From Mariprofundaceae bacterium (GTDB lineage: Bacteria; Pseudomonadota; Zetaproteobacteria; Mariprofundales; Mariprofundaceae), in NCBI GenBank assembly GCA_030950965.1, contig JAUZQP010000152.1, positions 1 to 7,633 on the forward strand: DNA of 7,633 nt, read 5' to 3'. Positions 1 to 5,789 of the stretch are shown here, one piece after another; the first letter of the stretch is position 1; each line of letters opens with the position of its first letter. The notes under the pieces were generated by a model. That model was not told the origin of the DNA and searched no databases. It saw nothing but the letters and a program-made list of their open reading frames with translations. A program made the translations under genes and the position numbers.

Positions 1-772
1 TCCATGACTGCTGGAGTAAAAAATTATTGAGGTACAGAATCACACATAGTTCAAAACCCAACCATACGGCAAAGCCCTGACGCATTTGTAACTCCTGACG
101 CATTAAACGGTACAAACCTGCCCATGCCCATGCGAGGAGTATGCCAACGCTCAGATTCATAAATAGCACTTTAGGTACCATCCAGCTATACCATGCCACA
201 TCACCTTGTAGGTCTACCACCGCGCCAAATAGCCACGGAAGGAACACCAAGGTAATTAATAATACATAGGAAAATGATTGCACACGCCCTTGACTCAGGT
301 TGCGCGGCATCGATGATAGGCACAATAACATGGTGGCAGCTTGCATCATCAAGCCTGCCAGTATCACAAATAACGCTGTTGGCAGACGCTCCGACCACAC
401 GGTGGGTGAGGTAAATAGATAAAGCAACAAACAGAGTGTCGTGCCGTACCAAGCGAACAGTGTACTGCCGAACAACTTCCCCCATACCAATTGCCATGGT
501 GACAGTGCCGACATACGCTGGGCATGCCATGTTTGTTCACGTATTTCAGAGAGTACAGATTCCGCTGCTAGATGGCTTCCCCAGAGTAATAACACCACAG
601 CCATGCCCATTGCTGGCGATGCCAGGTCGCTTAACTCATCATCCATCGACCAACTCAACAAGCTAATCAGCAGAATCACCACCGGCAGACCAATGACGCG
701 GTGGGGACTCATCTCCAACCAGATATGGCGGGCGAACTCGGGGTTTTTAGCAGCAATCCATGCGGGCATCAT
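1..772 (-). CDS. ABC-2-type transporter permease, C-terminus cut off by window edge
   Basis: This is the membrane subunit of the ABC transporter whose ATPase is encoded just upstream. The frame is open from ATG 772-770 to the left edge, giving 257 residues with no stop. The start is chosen because its ATG overlaps the ATPase stop (ATGA, 4 bases) and an AGGAGA ribosome site lies 6 bases upstream; a second ATG follows directly. Hydrophobic stretches suitable for membrane helices lie near residues 26-42, 52-70, 98-120, 131-153, 168-188, 203-222 and 234-252. A conserved-looking cytoplasmic segment (about 76-100, EIREQTWHAQRMSALSPWQL then VWGK) resembles the coupling region of ABC-2 permeases. Membrane topology and the tight ATPase neighbour support the call. 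The substrate cannot be told from the sequence. Members of this broad class export lipids, drugs or polysaccharides, or act in cell-surface assembly. Confidence 0.8.
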   Translation of the reverse strand, partial: MMPAWIAAKNPEFARHIWLEMSPHRVIGLPVVILLISLLSWSMDDELSDLASPAMGMAVVLLLWGSHLAAESVLSEIREQTWHAQRMSALSPWQLVWGKLFGSTLFAWYGTTLCLLLYLFTSPTVWSERLPTALFVILAGLMMQAATMLLCLSSMPRNLSQGRVQSFSYVLLITLVFLPWLFGAVVDLQGDVAWYSWMVPKVLFMNLSVGILLAWAWAGLYRLMRQELQMRQGFAVWLGFELCVILYLNNFLLQQSW

Positions 773-1692
773 GTGCTATCTCCTGTTGCCATATAGGCAT
801 CTTGCAAAGAAAAACGGTGGTCGTCGAATGATATTAGCGGTATATCTCGCAACACCAGCTCACGCAATAACTGCTGGCGCGCTTGGGGGGCATCATCGAA
901 TTGAAACAGCAACGCGAGATCCTTGTCTTGGCGTAGGTTTTGCACACCGTTGATGGCTGAGATCTTCCCCCTATACATCTGCTGCTCGGCTTCTGAACAG
1001 GGTAGCAGTTGCATGCGTAGGGTAACCTTTTCTGCTGCTTCATCACCGTGCTGATGCCCAACAATACGCCCTTGCCGCAAGATAATCATATCATCACAAT
1101 AGGCTTCCAACTCGCTAAGGATATGAGAAGAGACTAGCAGGGTCACGCCATCATTACGCAGCTGCAAAAAGGTTTCGGCCAGTGTATGCCGTGCCTCAGG
1201 GTCAAGCCCTGAAGCGGGCTCATCGAGTAATAGCAAACGTGGGCGATGAACAATGGCTTGAGCAATCGCCAGCCGTTGCCGCAAACCACGCGACAACTTC
1301 GCCGCTGGTTGATCGAGTCGATCTTCCAGCTTTAATAATTGCGCTGCCTGTAATACCGCAGCAGCAACCGCCGAACGTTCCACATGATGTGCCAAGGCAA
1401 AATAGGTTAAGCACTGCTGCACGGTTAAACTATCGTACAAACCAAAGAAATCAGGCAAAAATCCAATGTGACGATGCGCTTGGCGAGGTTGTGCAAAAAC
1501 ATCCATGCCATCCATCGTCACCTGCCCTGATAAAGGCGGCTGCAACACAGCTAGAATCCGCAGCAAGGTACTTTTCCCCGCTCCATTAGGTCCAACCAAC
1601 GCCGTAATACGTCCAGCGCGAACATGCAAAGAGACGCGATCCAAGGCGCGTAACCCTGGGTATTCAAAACTTACCGTATCCACCTGCATCAT
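769..1692 (-). CDS. ABC transporter ATP-binding protein (ABC-2 exporter type)
   Basis: This cytoplasmic ATPase of 307 residues powers the adjacent permease. Visible motifs in order are Walker A GPNGAGKST (34-42), a Q-loop region GFLPDFFGLYDSLTV (77-91), signature LSRGLRQRL (133-141), Walker B LLLLDEP (153-159), D-loop SGLD (161-164) and the switch histidine in SSH (190). All catalytic residues are present, except that the usual Q-loop glutamine is replaced by Asp81. From memory, an ABC-2 subfamily carries this GYMPDFFG-like form. After about residue 215 comes a C-terminal extension of about 90 residues ending FSLQDAYMATGD, as in CcmA/DrrA-like ATPases. The start is one of two adjacent ATGs, 7 bases after AAAGGAG. 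The gene overlaps the permease by 4 bases. The ATPase assignment is secure; the transported substrate is unknown. Confidence 0.93.
   Translation of the reverse strand: MMQVDTVSFEYPGLRALDRVSLHVRAGRITALVGPNGAGKSTLLRILAVLQPPLSGQVTMDGMDVFAQPRQAHRHIGFLPDFFGLYDSLTVQQCLTYFALAHHVERSAVAAAVLQAAQLLKLEDRLDQPAAKLSRGLRQRLAIAQAIVHRPRLLLLDEPASGLDPEARHTLAETFLQLRNDGVTLLVSSHILSELEAYCDDMIILRQGRIVGHQHGDEAAEKVTLRMQLLPCSEAEQQMYRGKISAINGVQNLRQDKDLALLFQFDDAPQARQQLLRELVLRDIPLISFDDHRFSLQDAYMATGDST
779..784 (-). promoter_or_regulatory. Ribosome binding site of the permease gene
   Basis: AGGAGA on the minus strand, 6 bases before ATG 772-770. It lies inside the last codons of the ATPase gene and fixes the permease start at the ATGA overlap, favouring translational coupling. 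Confidence 0.65.
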
Positions 1693-1699
1693 AAGCGGG

Positions 1700-1706
1700 C
1701 TCCTTT
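1700..1706 (-). promoter_or_regulatory. Ribosome binding site of the ABC ATPase gene
   Basis: AAAGGAG on the minus strand, 7 bases before the first of two tandem ATG codons at 1692-1687. It supports the upstream ATG as the start. Confidence 0.65.
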
Positions 1707-1719
1707 CGTCTGTGCTAGG

Positions 1720-1743
1720 CTGAATCTATGGTGAATAATTCAG
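1720..1743. promoter_or_regulatory. Palindromic operator-like site upstream of the ABC pair
   Basis: The 52-base gap between slyX and the ABC ATPase contains the perfect 11-base palindrome TGAATAATTCA (1732-1742). A further TGAAT (1721-1725) lies exactly 11 bases upstream of it in the same orientation. CTGAAT (1720-1725) and ATTCAG (1738-1743) also form inverted arms. The arrangement suggests a protein-binding site on one DNA face, or a weak AT-rich hairpin. I see no convincing -35/-10 pair here, so a regulatory role is an inference. Confidence 0.3.
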
Positions 1744-1744
1744 G

Positions 1745-1954
1745 TTAATAATGCGGTGGTGGAACTTCTTCATCGGCTCGTCGGATGTTGGATTCACCTT
1801 GCGCCAATAATTGCTGCATACCATCCAAGGCACGCTGCTGTTGTTCCAATTGCTTTTGTTGCGCTATCACCACCTCATTGAGCTGTTGGATAGTGTGTTC
1901 TTGATAACTGAAGCGATTTTCCAACTCCGTGAGGCGCGCTGCGATATCAGTCAT
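1745..1954 (-). CDS. slyX: SlyX family protein
   Basis: This small soluble protein has 69 residues, the typical size of the family. The sequence is almost entirely a predicted coiled coil: heptad-like leucines and many Gln/Glu run from about residue 5 to 50 (LTELENRFSYQEHTIQQLNE is typical). It ends in the family's hallmark tail PPPHY. The start ATG 1954-1952 lies inside the end of rdgB, an 8-base overlap, with an AAGGGG ribosome site 8 bases upstream, so the two genes are probably co-translated. SlyX has no established biochemical function. It was named for its position next to slyD in enterobacteria and is common in proteobacteria. Family identity is confident; function is unknown. Confidence 0.9.
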   Translation of the reverse strand: MTDIAARLTELENRFSYQEHTIQQLNEVVIAQQKQLEQQQRALDGMQQLLAQGESNIRRADEEVPPPHY

Positions 1955-2537
1955 GGCTTACGCCCCTTTTAAGTTGCTGTTGTAATTGTTGCAATGCCCG
2001 TCCGCGATGGGATACACGGGCTTTTTCACGATGATCAGCACGGGCAAATGTTTTGTCTAAATCATCGCAATAAAACAGTGGATCGTAACCAAAACCCTCT
2101 GTTCCATCCATCTGATCAAGAATCTTTCCCGCGACCTGCCCATCGGCAGTGACCAATCTTCCATCATCCAATATTAATGCAATATGGCAGCAAAAATGCG
2201 CTTGCCGATCCGATACACCCTGCAGCTTTTGCAGCAATAATGCATTATTTGCCGCATCATCACCATGATCCCCCGCAAAGCGAGCTGAATACAAGCCTGG
2301 TGCGCCATCTAAGGCATCGACGCATAAGCCTGAATCATCTGCCACAGCAGCGCAACCATTGGCCGTGGCAAAAGCACGGGCTTTTTTCTCCGCATTGGCA
2401 GCAAAGGTGTCACCATCCTCCACCACTTCGACGGCGATGGTTTCATCTACTGGCACAAGGGTAAAGCCTTGCGACTTAAGTATAGCCGCGATTTCCTGTC
2501 GCTTTTTAGCATTGTTACTGGCAATGACGAGCTTCAT
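1947..2537 (-). CDS. rdgB: RdgB/HAM1-type XTP/dITP pyrophosphatase
   Basis: This cytoplasmic house-cleaning enzyme hydrolyses non-canonical purine triphosphates (dITP, ITP, XTP) to the monophosphate and pyrophosphate, keeping deaminated purines out of DNA and RNA. At 196 residues it is full length for the family. Motifs are SNNAKK (7-12, nucleotide binding), EDGDTFAANAEKKA (40-53, metal-binding acidic region), ADDSG (66-70, with the catalytic Asp at 68), GFGYDPLF (148-155, base pocket) and SHRGRAL (176-182). One deviation: the stretch before SHR reads FARADHREK, where the family usually has an AE-like pair, so one acidic residue is replaced by Arg; the active-site motifs are intact. The ATG (2537-2535) shares its A with the stop of the rph remnant (TGATG). 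I see no strong ribosome site, so translation may depend on coupling to that remnant. Confidence 0.95.
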   Translation of the reverse strand: MKLVIASNNAKKRQEIAAILKSQGFTLVPVDETIAVEVVEDGDTFAANAEKKARAFATANGCAAVADDSGLCVDALDGAPGLYSARFAGDHGDDAANNALLLQKLQGVSDRQAHFCCHIALILDDGRLVTADGQVAGKILDQMDGTEGFGYDPLFYCDDLDKTFARADHREKARVSHRGRALQQLQQQLKRGVSHD

Positions 2538-2740
2538 CAGGATGCTGCCACGCCGTATTCAATGGCTGAACGCTGGAGCTCTGCCAAGTGGTGAATGCCT
2601 TGGTCTGCCAGCATTTTGAGTTCCATAAAACTATCCCACGGCAACGGCTTCTCTTCGGCGGTGCCCTGCACTTCAATCACGCCGCCGTTGTCGGTCATCA
2701 CAAAGTTAGCATCCATCATGTAATCATTCACTCCCCCCAC
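2537..2740 (-). pseudogene. rph: Ribonuclease PH, 3' remnant only
   Basis: RNase PH is a phosphorolytic 3'-5' exoribonuclease that trims tRNA 3' ends and is normally about 238 residues long. Only its C-terminus is present. From about residue 10 of this frame, ANFVMTDNGGVIEVQGTAEE followed by a helix ending LAELQRSAIE matches the well-conserved family tail (NVVMT..G..IEVQGTAEG.PF). The catalytic N-terminal three quarters, including the arginines and the phosphate-binding segment, are absent. In-frame sequence continues upstream only to a TGA at 2773-2771 and shows no family resemblance there, and I found no rph-like sequence in the frames I read up to 3488. The gene is therefore truncated at its 5' end next to the repeat mosaic. 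A peptide of about 60 residues could still be made from ATG codons near 2719, behind a GGGGGGAG stretch, and might serve to couple translation to rdgB. It is unlikely to be an active enzyme. Confidence 0.85.
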
Positions 2741-2844
2741 TGATTTTTCCGCCCTCTGCGTTGAAAGTGCTCATTTACCTCAGCGTAAACTGCGCGCTTT
2801 CGCTAGCTTGTCTTTTTGCCCAGCATCGGCGTTGCAAAAAAAAG

Positions 2845-2894
2845 GTACCCTGCCTAAATACGACATGGAAAAATATAACCTCCTTAATGATCAG
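2845..2894 (-). repeat. Direct repeat, copy 1 (12-base internal deletion)
   Basis: This 50-base unit matches 3164-3225 at 45 of 50 aligned positions. The best part (2855-2894 against 3186-3225) is identical at 37 of 40. Copy 1 lacks 12 bases that lie between two TAAAT repeats in copy 2, a typical slippage deletion. Read on the minus strand, the unit carries AAGGAGG, then an ATG (2866-2864) and a frame beginning MSYLGR. Confidence 0.8.
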
Positions 2895-2896
2895 CA

Positions 2897-2929
2897 CGTA
2901 GGTTGGGTAGAGCGAAGCGAAACCCAACA
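2897..2929 (+). repeat. REP-like palindromic element, left copy
   Basis: This 33-base element begins CGTAGGTTGGGTAGAGCG. It contains its own hairpin arms GTTGGGT (2902-2908) and ACCCAAC (2922-2928). It is repeated in inverted orientation at 3077-3109 with 32 of 33 bases identical. Similar GTAGGTTGGGTAGAGCGAAG sequences are, as I recall, dispersed between genes in many proteobacteria. Translated, they give the spurious VGWVERSETQ peptide seen in false ORFs. Confidence 0.8.
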
Positions 2930-2943
2930 CAACACAACACAAC
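2925..2943 (+). repeat. CAACA pentamer microsatellite
   Basis: Nearly four tandem copies of CAACA run out of the right arm of the left REP-like element. They probably arose by slippage from its ACCCAACA end. A more degenerate CCACGAAACCCA motif recurs at about 2943 and 2979. Confidence 0.6.
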
Positions 2944-3040
2944 CACGAAACCCAACAAAGCCACGTACCCACAAATGCCACGAAACCCATACACACAATA
3001 CACGAATAACATACACCATTGATTTAAACGGCGTTGTATT

Positions 3041-3056
3041 AACCATGGCAATGGTT
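3041..3056. repeat. Short hairpin
   Basis: AACCAT and ATGGTT form a perfect 6-base stem around a GGCA loop, between the two REP-like elements. No T-run follows on either strand, so I do not call it a terminator. Confidence 0.4.
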
Positions 3057-3076
3057 TGAATGGTTGAGCGGGGTTA

Positions 3077-3109
3077 TGTTGGGCTTCGCTTCGCTCTACC
3101 CAACCTACG
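3077..3109 (-). repeat. REP-like palindromic element, right copy (inverted)
   Basis: Reverse complement of the element at 2897-2929 with a single A/G difference, separated from it by 147 bases. The pair could fold into a long cruciform or RNA stem. Such paired inverted REPs are the usual form mobilised by RAYT transposases; no RAYT gene is in the window. Confidence 0.8.
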
Positions 3110-3163
3110 CTTCACTGTTCTTATGGCATTGCTCATGTAATGATTCAGGATCAATATCAAACC

Positions 3164-3225
3164 GTATTCTGCCTAAATCCCTGGGTAAATACGACATGTA
3201 AAAATATAACTTCCTTAATCATCAG
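3164..3225 (-). repeat. Direct repeat, copy 2 (full length)
   Basis: This 62-base unit is the longer version of the repeat at 2845-2894. On the minus strand it holds AAGGAAG, then ATG (3197-3195) and codons for MSYLPRDLGRI. The frame runs 30 codons to a TAG at 3107-3105 inside the REP-like element. What the unit is, leader peptide or mobile-element remnant, is unresolved. Confidence 0.75.
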
Positions 3226-3251
3226 TTGGTTATATCTTATTCAAAATAAAC

Positions 3252-3276
3252 TTACCCTAGGATTTAGGAAGGATAC
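3252..3276 (+). repeat. Partial third copy of the direct repeat, inverted
   Basis: This 25-base segment on the plus strand matches the reverse complement of 3164-3188 at 21 of 25 positions. It keeps the same reading (LP-x-DLGRI), but an in-frame stop replaces the Arg codon. Homology does not extend upstream to the ribosome-site part. It can pair with 3164-3188 as an imperfect stem. Confidence 0.55.
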
Positions 3277-3278
3277 TA

Positions 3279-3304
3279 ATCGGCTTCCTTTTCAAGACGG
3301 AACA
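3279..3304 (+). repeat. Inverted diverged copy of the histidine kinase 3' end
   Basis: This 26-base stretch matches the coding strand of the histidine kinase 3' terminus (3515-3490, codons for IGFPFKTE and the stop) at 21 of 26 positions, in inverted orientation. Most differences are C/T transitions. Translated, it reads IGFLFKTE with no stop at the matching place. Confidence 0.55.
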
Positions 3305-3357
3305 TCCTTTAACAGCAACGTGTTGAACGGGGTGTGATGGCAAGGATTTGAACTCAA

Positions 3358-3467
3358 GGGTAGGGTGCACTTGTGCACAACATGGCGTTGTAGAACCCAT
3401 ACACTGGTTCATTTACACACCGCTGCATGAGTTGTACCGCCGTGTGATGCGCAAGCGCGCCCTACCC
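3358..3467. repeat. 110-base imperfect palindrome (second REP-like family)
   Basis: The outer arms 3358-3381 (GGGTAGGGTGCACTTGTGCA...) and 3444-3467 are inverted repeats identical at 19 of 24 positions, with mostly transition differences. Each arm has its own small palindrome: GTGCAC-TT-GTGCAC on the left and GCGC...GCGC on the right. Between them, GAACC/GGTTC (3393-3410) forms a 5-base stem. The element lies just downstream of the histidine kinase stop and could act as an mRNA 3'-end stabiliser or a transcription barrier. There is no T-run for a classical terminator. Confidence 0.65.
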
Positions 3468-3488
3468 TTCACCGTTGCAGCTCTCTTT

Positions 3489-5699
3489 TTATTCCGTCTT
3501 AAACGGGAAGCCAATTTCTTCCATCAATTCCGTTAAGCTATGATCAAAGGATTCCAGTAACGCCGTAGGTACGGCAGAAGAAGGGTTTTGAACCAAAAAA
3601 TCATGTAGATGTTCACTGGATTCACTTAACGGTGTCGCACACAGATTCCCCGCCGTTCCTTTGAGATCATGTAGTAAATACAATGCCGATGAAATATCAT
3701 TGTTTTGTAATGCTGTGGATAATTGTACCGAAGCATCAGCGAAGCGTTCTTTAAACATCGTGAGCAATTTCAACAGAAGTTCTTTATTGCCGCCCAGCTT
3801 GGTCATTAAGGCATCAAAATCAATCGATTTCATCGCTTCAACAGCACGTCCTTCGCAGGGAGTAGCCACAGGCTGTGATACGGCATCAACAGCCCGATCA
3901 ATCGGTTTAATCCAACGCGCAAGCTTGGCGAACAAATCGTTGGGATTGGTAGGTTTGCTGGTATGGTCATTCATCCCAGCTTGTAGGCAACGTTCCATCT
4001 CTTCTTTCATGGCATGCGCAGTCATGGCGATAATAGGCGTTTCAGAACCCTTTTGGCGAATGATTCGTGTTGCCTCAAGCCCTTCCATGACAGGCATTTG
4101 CAAGTCCATCAGAATAGCATCATAAACCTTATGATCGACCATATCGACAGCCTCTTGCCCATGATTGGCAATTTCAACCACAAAACCAGCATCTTCCAAC
4201 GTCTCTTTGGCAACCTGTTGATTGATCGGATTGTCTTCTACCAAAAGAATCGTTGCGCCACGTAATGCACTTAGGTTTTGTTGAACATCATTTTTAAGCA
4301 GGTGACTACTATGTGCATAATCATCTTCTTGGTCAAAAATTCTCATAATGGTATTAAATAATAGTGATTGATTCACAGGCTTATTTAAAAAGCTTTCAAT
4401 ATTCGTCGCTTCTATACTATCAACAAGCTCATTTTTACAATAAGCTGATACCATAATAACCGTGGGAGCCTCTGGAATTCTAGGCGAAGACTGAATTTGC
4501 CGCGTTGTCTCTATACCATTCATACCAGGCATTTTGAAATCCATCAGTACTAAATCAAAAGGCTTTTCTTCGCAGAAAGCTATTTCTAGTGCCTCAATGG
4601 CACGGTAGCCAGAGGGCACGCACTGAACCTGCAAAGAAAAGGCATTCAGGTAACTGGATAAAATTTCTTGCGCTGTAGGACTATCATCAACAACCAAAAC
4701 CCGTTTCTGCTGCAAGACTTCAGGTAAAACATGTTTTCGATGATCAGCCTTACCCTCCACCTTTTCCAAAACCACGGTAAAGATAAAACGACTTCCCTTG
4801 CCTAACTCAGACTCAACTTTAATTCCACCACCCATCAGCTCAACCAAACTTTTACAAATGGCTAAACCAAGTCCCGTGCCACCATATTTTCGGGTGGTTG
4901 AACTATCGGCTTGAGAGAATGATTGAAAAAGATTGACCATTTGCTGCTGAGTCAAACCAATCCCTGTATCTAATACGGTAAAACGCAAACATACCTGATG
5001 ATCTTCAATATTAGGGTTTAAAGCGTTTTCAATGCGTACAATAACTTCACCACTTTCGGTGAATTTAATCGCATTACTCACAAGGTTGAGCAGCACTTGG
5101 TGAATACGTAAGGGGTCGCCAGCAAGCAAGGATGGAATATTGGGCTCTTTGAAAAAATGAAGTTCCAAATTTTTACGGGCAGCAAGGTCGGAACAGACAT
5201 CGCCTAATTGAGTAAGCACATCATCGAGTTGCATATCGATGATTTCAACATCTAATTTTCCCGCTTCTATTTTGGAAAAGTCTAAAATATCATTGATAAT
5301 TCCAAGCAATGAACGCGCCGAAAGCTGAATTTTATTGAGGTAGTCACGTTGTTTTTCATTTAATTCAGTTTTGAGGGCAAGGTAATTCAGGCCAAGAATA
5401 GCATTCATTGGTGTACGAATTTCATGGCTCATATTAGCAAGAAAGTCGCTTTTTGCCTGAGTCGCTTGTTCCGCTTTCGTCTTTGACTGTAATAACTCAG
5501 AGGTACGTCTCTCAATGCGTTGCTCTAGGCTAGCATTAAGATTTTGTAGCGCGTCATATTCACGTTTTTGCCGCTGATCTGCTCGGGATATGATTTTATT
5601 TTGTCGAGCGAGTTTTTTAATGATGCGCTGCGCTAATTCAGGGTTGAATGTTTCCAACTCCTCCAGCTCTGCCATCAAATCGCCACGATGGGTATTCAT
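3489..5699 (-). CDS. Soluble hybrid sensor histidine kinase (HisKA-HATPase-REC-REC-Hpt)
   Basis: This 736-residue phosphorelay protein contains every relay step except an output domain. Order: a coiled coil (about 10-85); a HisKA domain with the H-box NMSHEIRTP and phosphoacceptor His92; an ATPase domain with N-box Asn209, G1 LDTGIG (243-248), F-box FSQAD (261-265) and G2 GGTGLGLA (273-280). REC1 has DD338-339, Asp387, Ser418 and Lys440. REC2 has ED488-489, Asp532, Thr560 and Lys582. The Hpt domain has HDLKGTAGNL with His677. All phosphoacceptors are intact. There is no membrane segment and no PAS, GAF or other recognised input domain, so it acts in the cytoplasm and probably senses through its N-terminal coiled coil or a partner protein. 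The start ATG lies 10 bases after GGGAG; a second ATG at codon 9 is an alternative. It resembles BarA/ArcB-type kinases without their membrane part. Following siaC and siaA, it likely works with that switch, but the partner response regulator is not in the window. Confidence 0.93.
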   Translation of the reverse strand: MNTHRGDLMAELEELETFNPELAQRIIKKLARQNKIISRADQRQKREYDALQNLNASLEQRIERRTSELLQSKTKAEQATQAKSDFLANMSHEIRTPMNAILGLNYLALKTELNEKQRDYLNKIQLSARSLLGIINDILDFSKIEAGKLDVEIIDMQLDDVLTQLGDVCSDLAARKNLELHFFKEPNIPSLLAGDPLRIHQVLLNLVSNAIKFTESGEVIVRIENALNPNIEDHQVCLRFTVLDTGIGLTQQQMVNLFQSFSQADSSTTRKYGGTGLGLAICKSLVELMGGGIKVESELGKGSRFIFTVVLEKVEGKADHRKHVLPEVLQQKRVLVVDDSPTAQEILSSYLNAFSLQVQCVPSGYRAIEALEIAFCEEKPFDLVLMDFKMPGMNGIETTRQIQSSPRIPEAPTVIMVSAYCKNELVDSIEATNIESFLNKPVNQSLLFNTIMRIFDQEDDYAHSSHLLKNDVQQNLSALRGATILLVEDNPINQQVAKETLEDAGFVVEIANHGQEAVDMVDHKVYDAILMDLQMPVMEGLEATRIIRQKGSETPIIAMTAHAMKEEMERCLQAGMNDHTSKPTNPNDLFAKLARWIKPIDRAVDAVSQPVATPCEGRAVEAMKSIDFDALMTKLGGNKELLLKLLTMFKERFADASVQLSTALQNNDISSALYLLHDLKGTAGNLCATPLSESSEHLHDFLVQNPSSAVPTALLESFDHSLTELMEEIGFPFKTE

Positions 5700-5742
5700 A
5701 CCAATGCATCTCCCGAAACGTTTACTATCTACTTAAAATTCA

Positions 5743-5771
5743 ATCATACAGAGCCACTTGCTTTATGTTAA
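5743..5771 (-). promoter_or_regulatory. Sigma70-like promoter of the histidine kinase gene
   Basis: On the minus strand, TTAACA (5771-5766, 5 of 6 to the -35 consensus) and TATGAT (5748-5743, 5 of 6 to the -10 consensus) are spaced by exactly 17 bases. Transcription would start near 5736 and leave a leader of about 36 bases before the ATG at 5699. It lies in the 90-base gap after siaA, so the kinase could be expressed independently of siaC-siaA. Confidence 0.55.
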
Positions 5772-5789
5772 AAAACGCAAAAAAACAGT

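Larger units (their letters stand above)
2774..3488. other. Gene-free repeat mosaic between rph remnant and histidine kinase
   Basis: About 700 bases hold no recognisable protein gene on either strand. Short open frames exist, but their translations are low-complexity or simply read through the repeats. The stretch contains paired 33-base inverted elements, a direct repeat of 50/62 bases, a partial inverted third copy of that repeat, a CAACA microsatellite, a small hairpin, a 110-base imperfect palindrome and a diverged inverted copy of the histidine kinase 3' end. Each is listed separately. The density of repeats next to a truncated gene suggests a rearrangement hotspot. Confidence 0.7.

Noticed and set aside
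201..530. Minus-strand ORF of 109 residues within the permease
   Set aside because: It is in a different frame from the permease, which is open over the whole interval with membrane-helix composition and a proper start.
441..953. Plus-strand ORF of 170 residues
   Set aside because: It lies antisense to the permease and the ATPase 3' end, both strongly supported, and its translation has no recognisable domain.
1495..1500. ABC Q-loop Asp81 in place of Gln as a sign of a dead ATPase
   Set aside because: Walker A, signature, Walker B glutamate and switch histidine are intact, and a PDFFG-type Q-loop is, as I recall, normal for an ABC-2 subfamily.
2775..2996. Minus-strand ORF of 73 residues with hydrophobic start
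   Set aside because: It reads through the opposite strand of the same repeats, has Trp/Cys-rich low-complexity composition and resembles no known protein; the hydrophobicity comes from the GGGTTTCGTGG-like repeats.
2808..3059. Plus-strand ORF of 83 residues containing VGWVERSETQ
   Set aside because: The peptide is simply the REP-like element read in one frame, followed by low-complexity His/Thr/Pro residues from the CAACA repeat. This peptide is a known signature of false ORFs.
3266..3293. Possible plus-strand terminator AGGAAG...CTTCCTTTTC
   Set aside because: The stem is only 6 bases with a 12-base loop and a very short T-run, and no plus-strand gene precedes it.
3333..3357. Possible tRNA T-arm (GAGTTCAAATCC on the minus strand)
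   Set aside because: The loop resembles a T-loop, but the flanking stem does not pair beyond one base pair, and no anticodon or D arm can be found upstream.
5772..5789. T-rich stretch after siaA as a terminator (minus strand)
   Set aside because: There are T-runs (TTTTTTTGCGTTTTTT) but no preceding GC-rich stem, so intrinsic termination is not supported.
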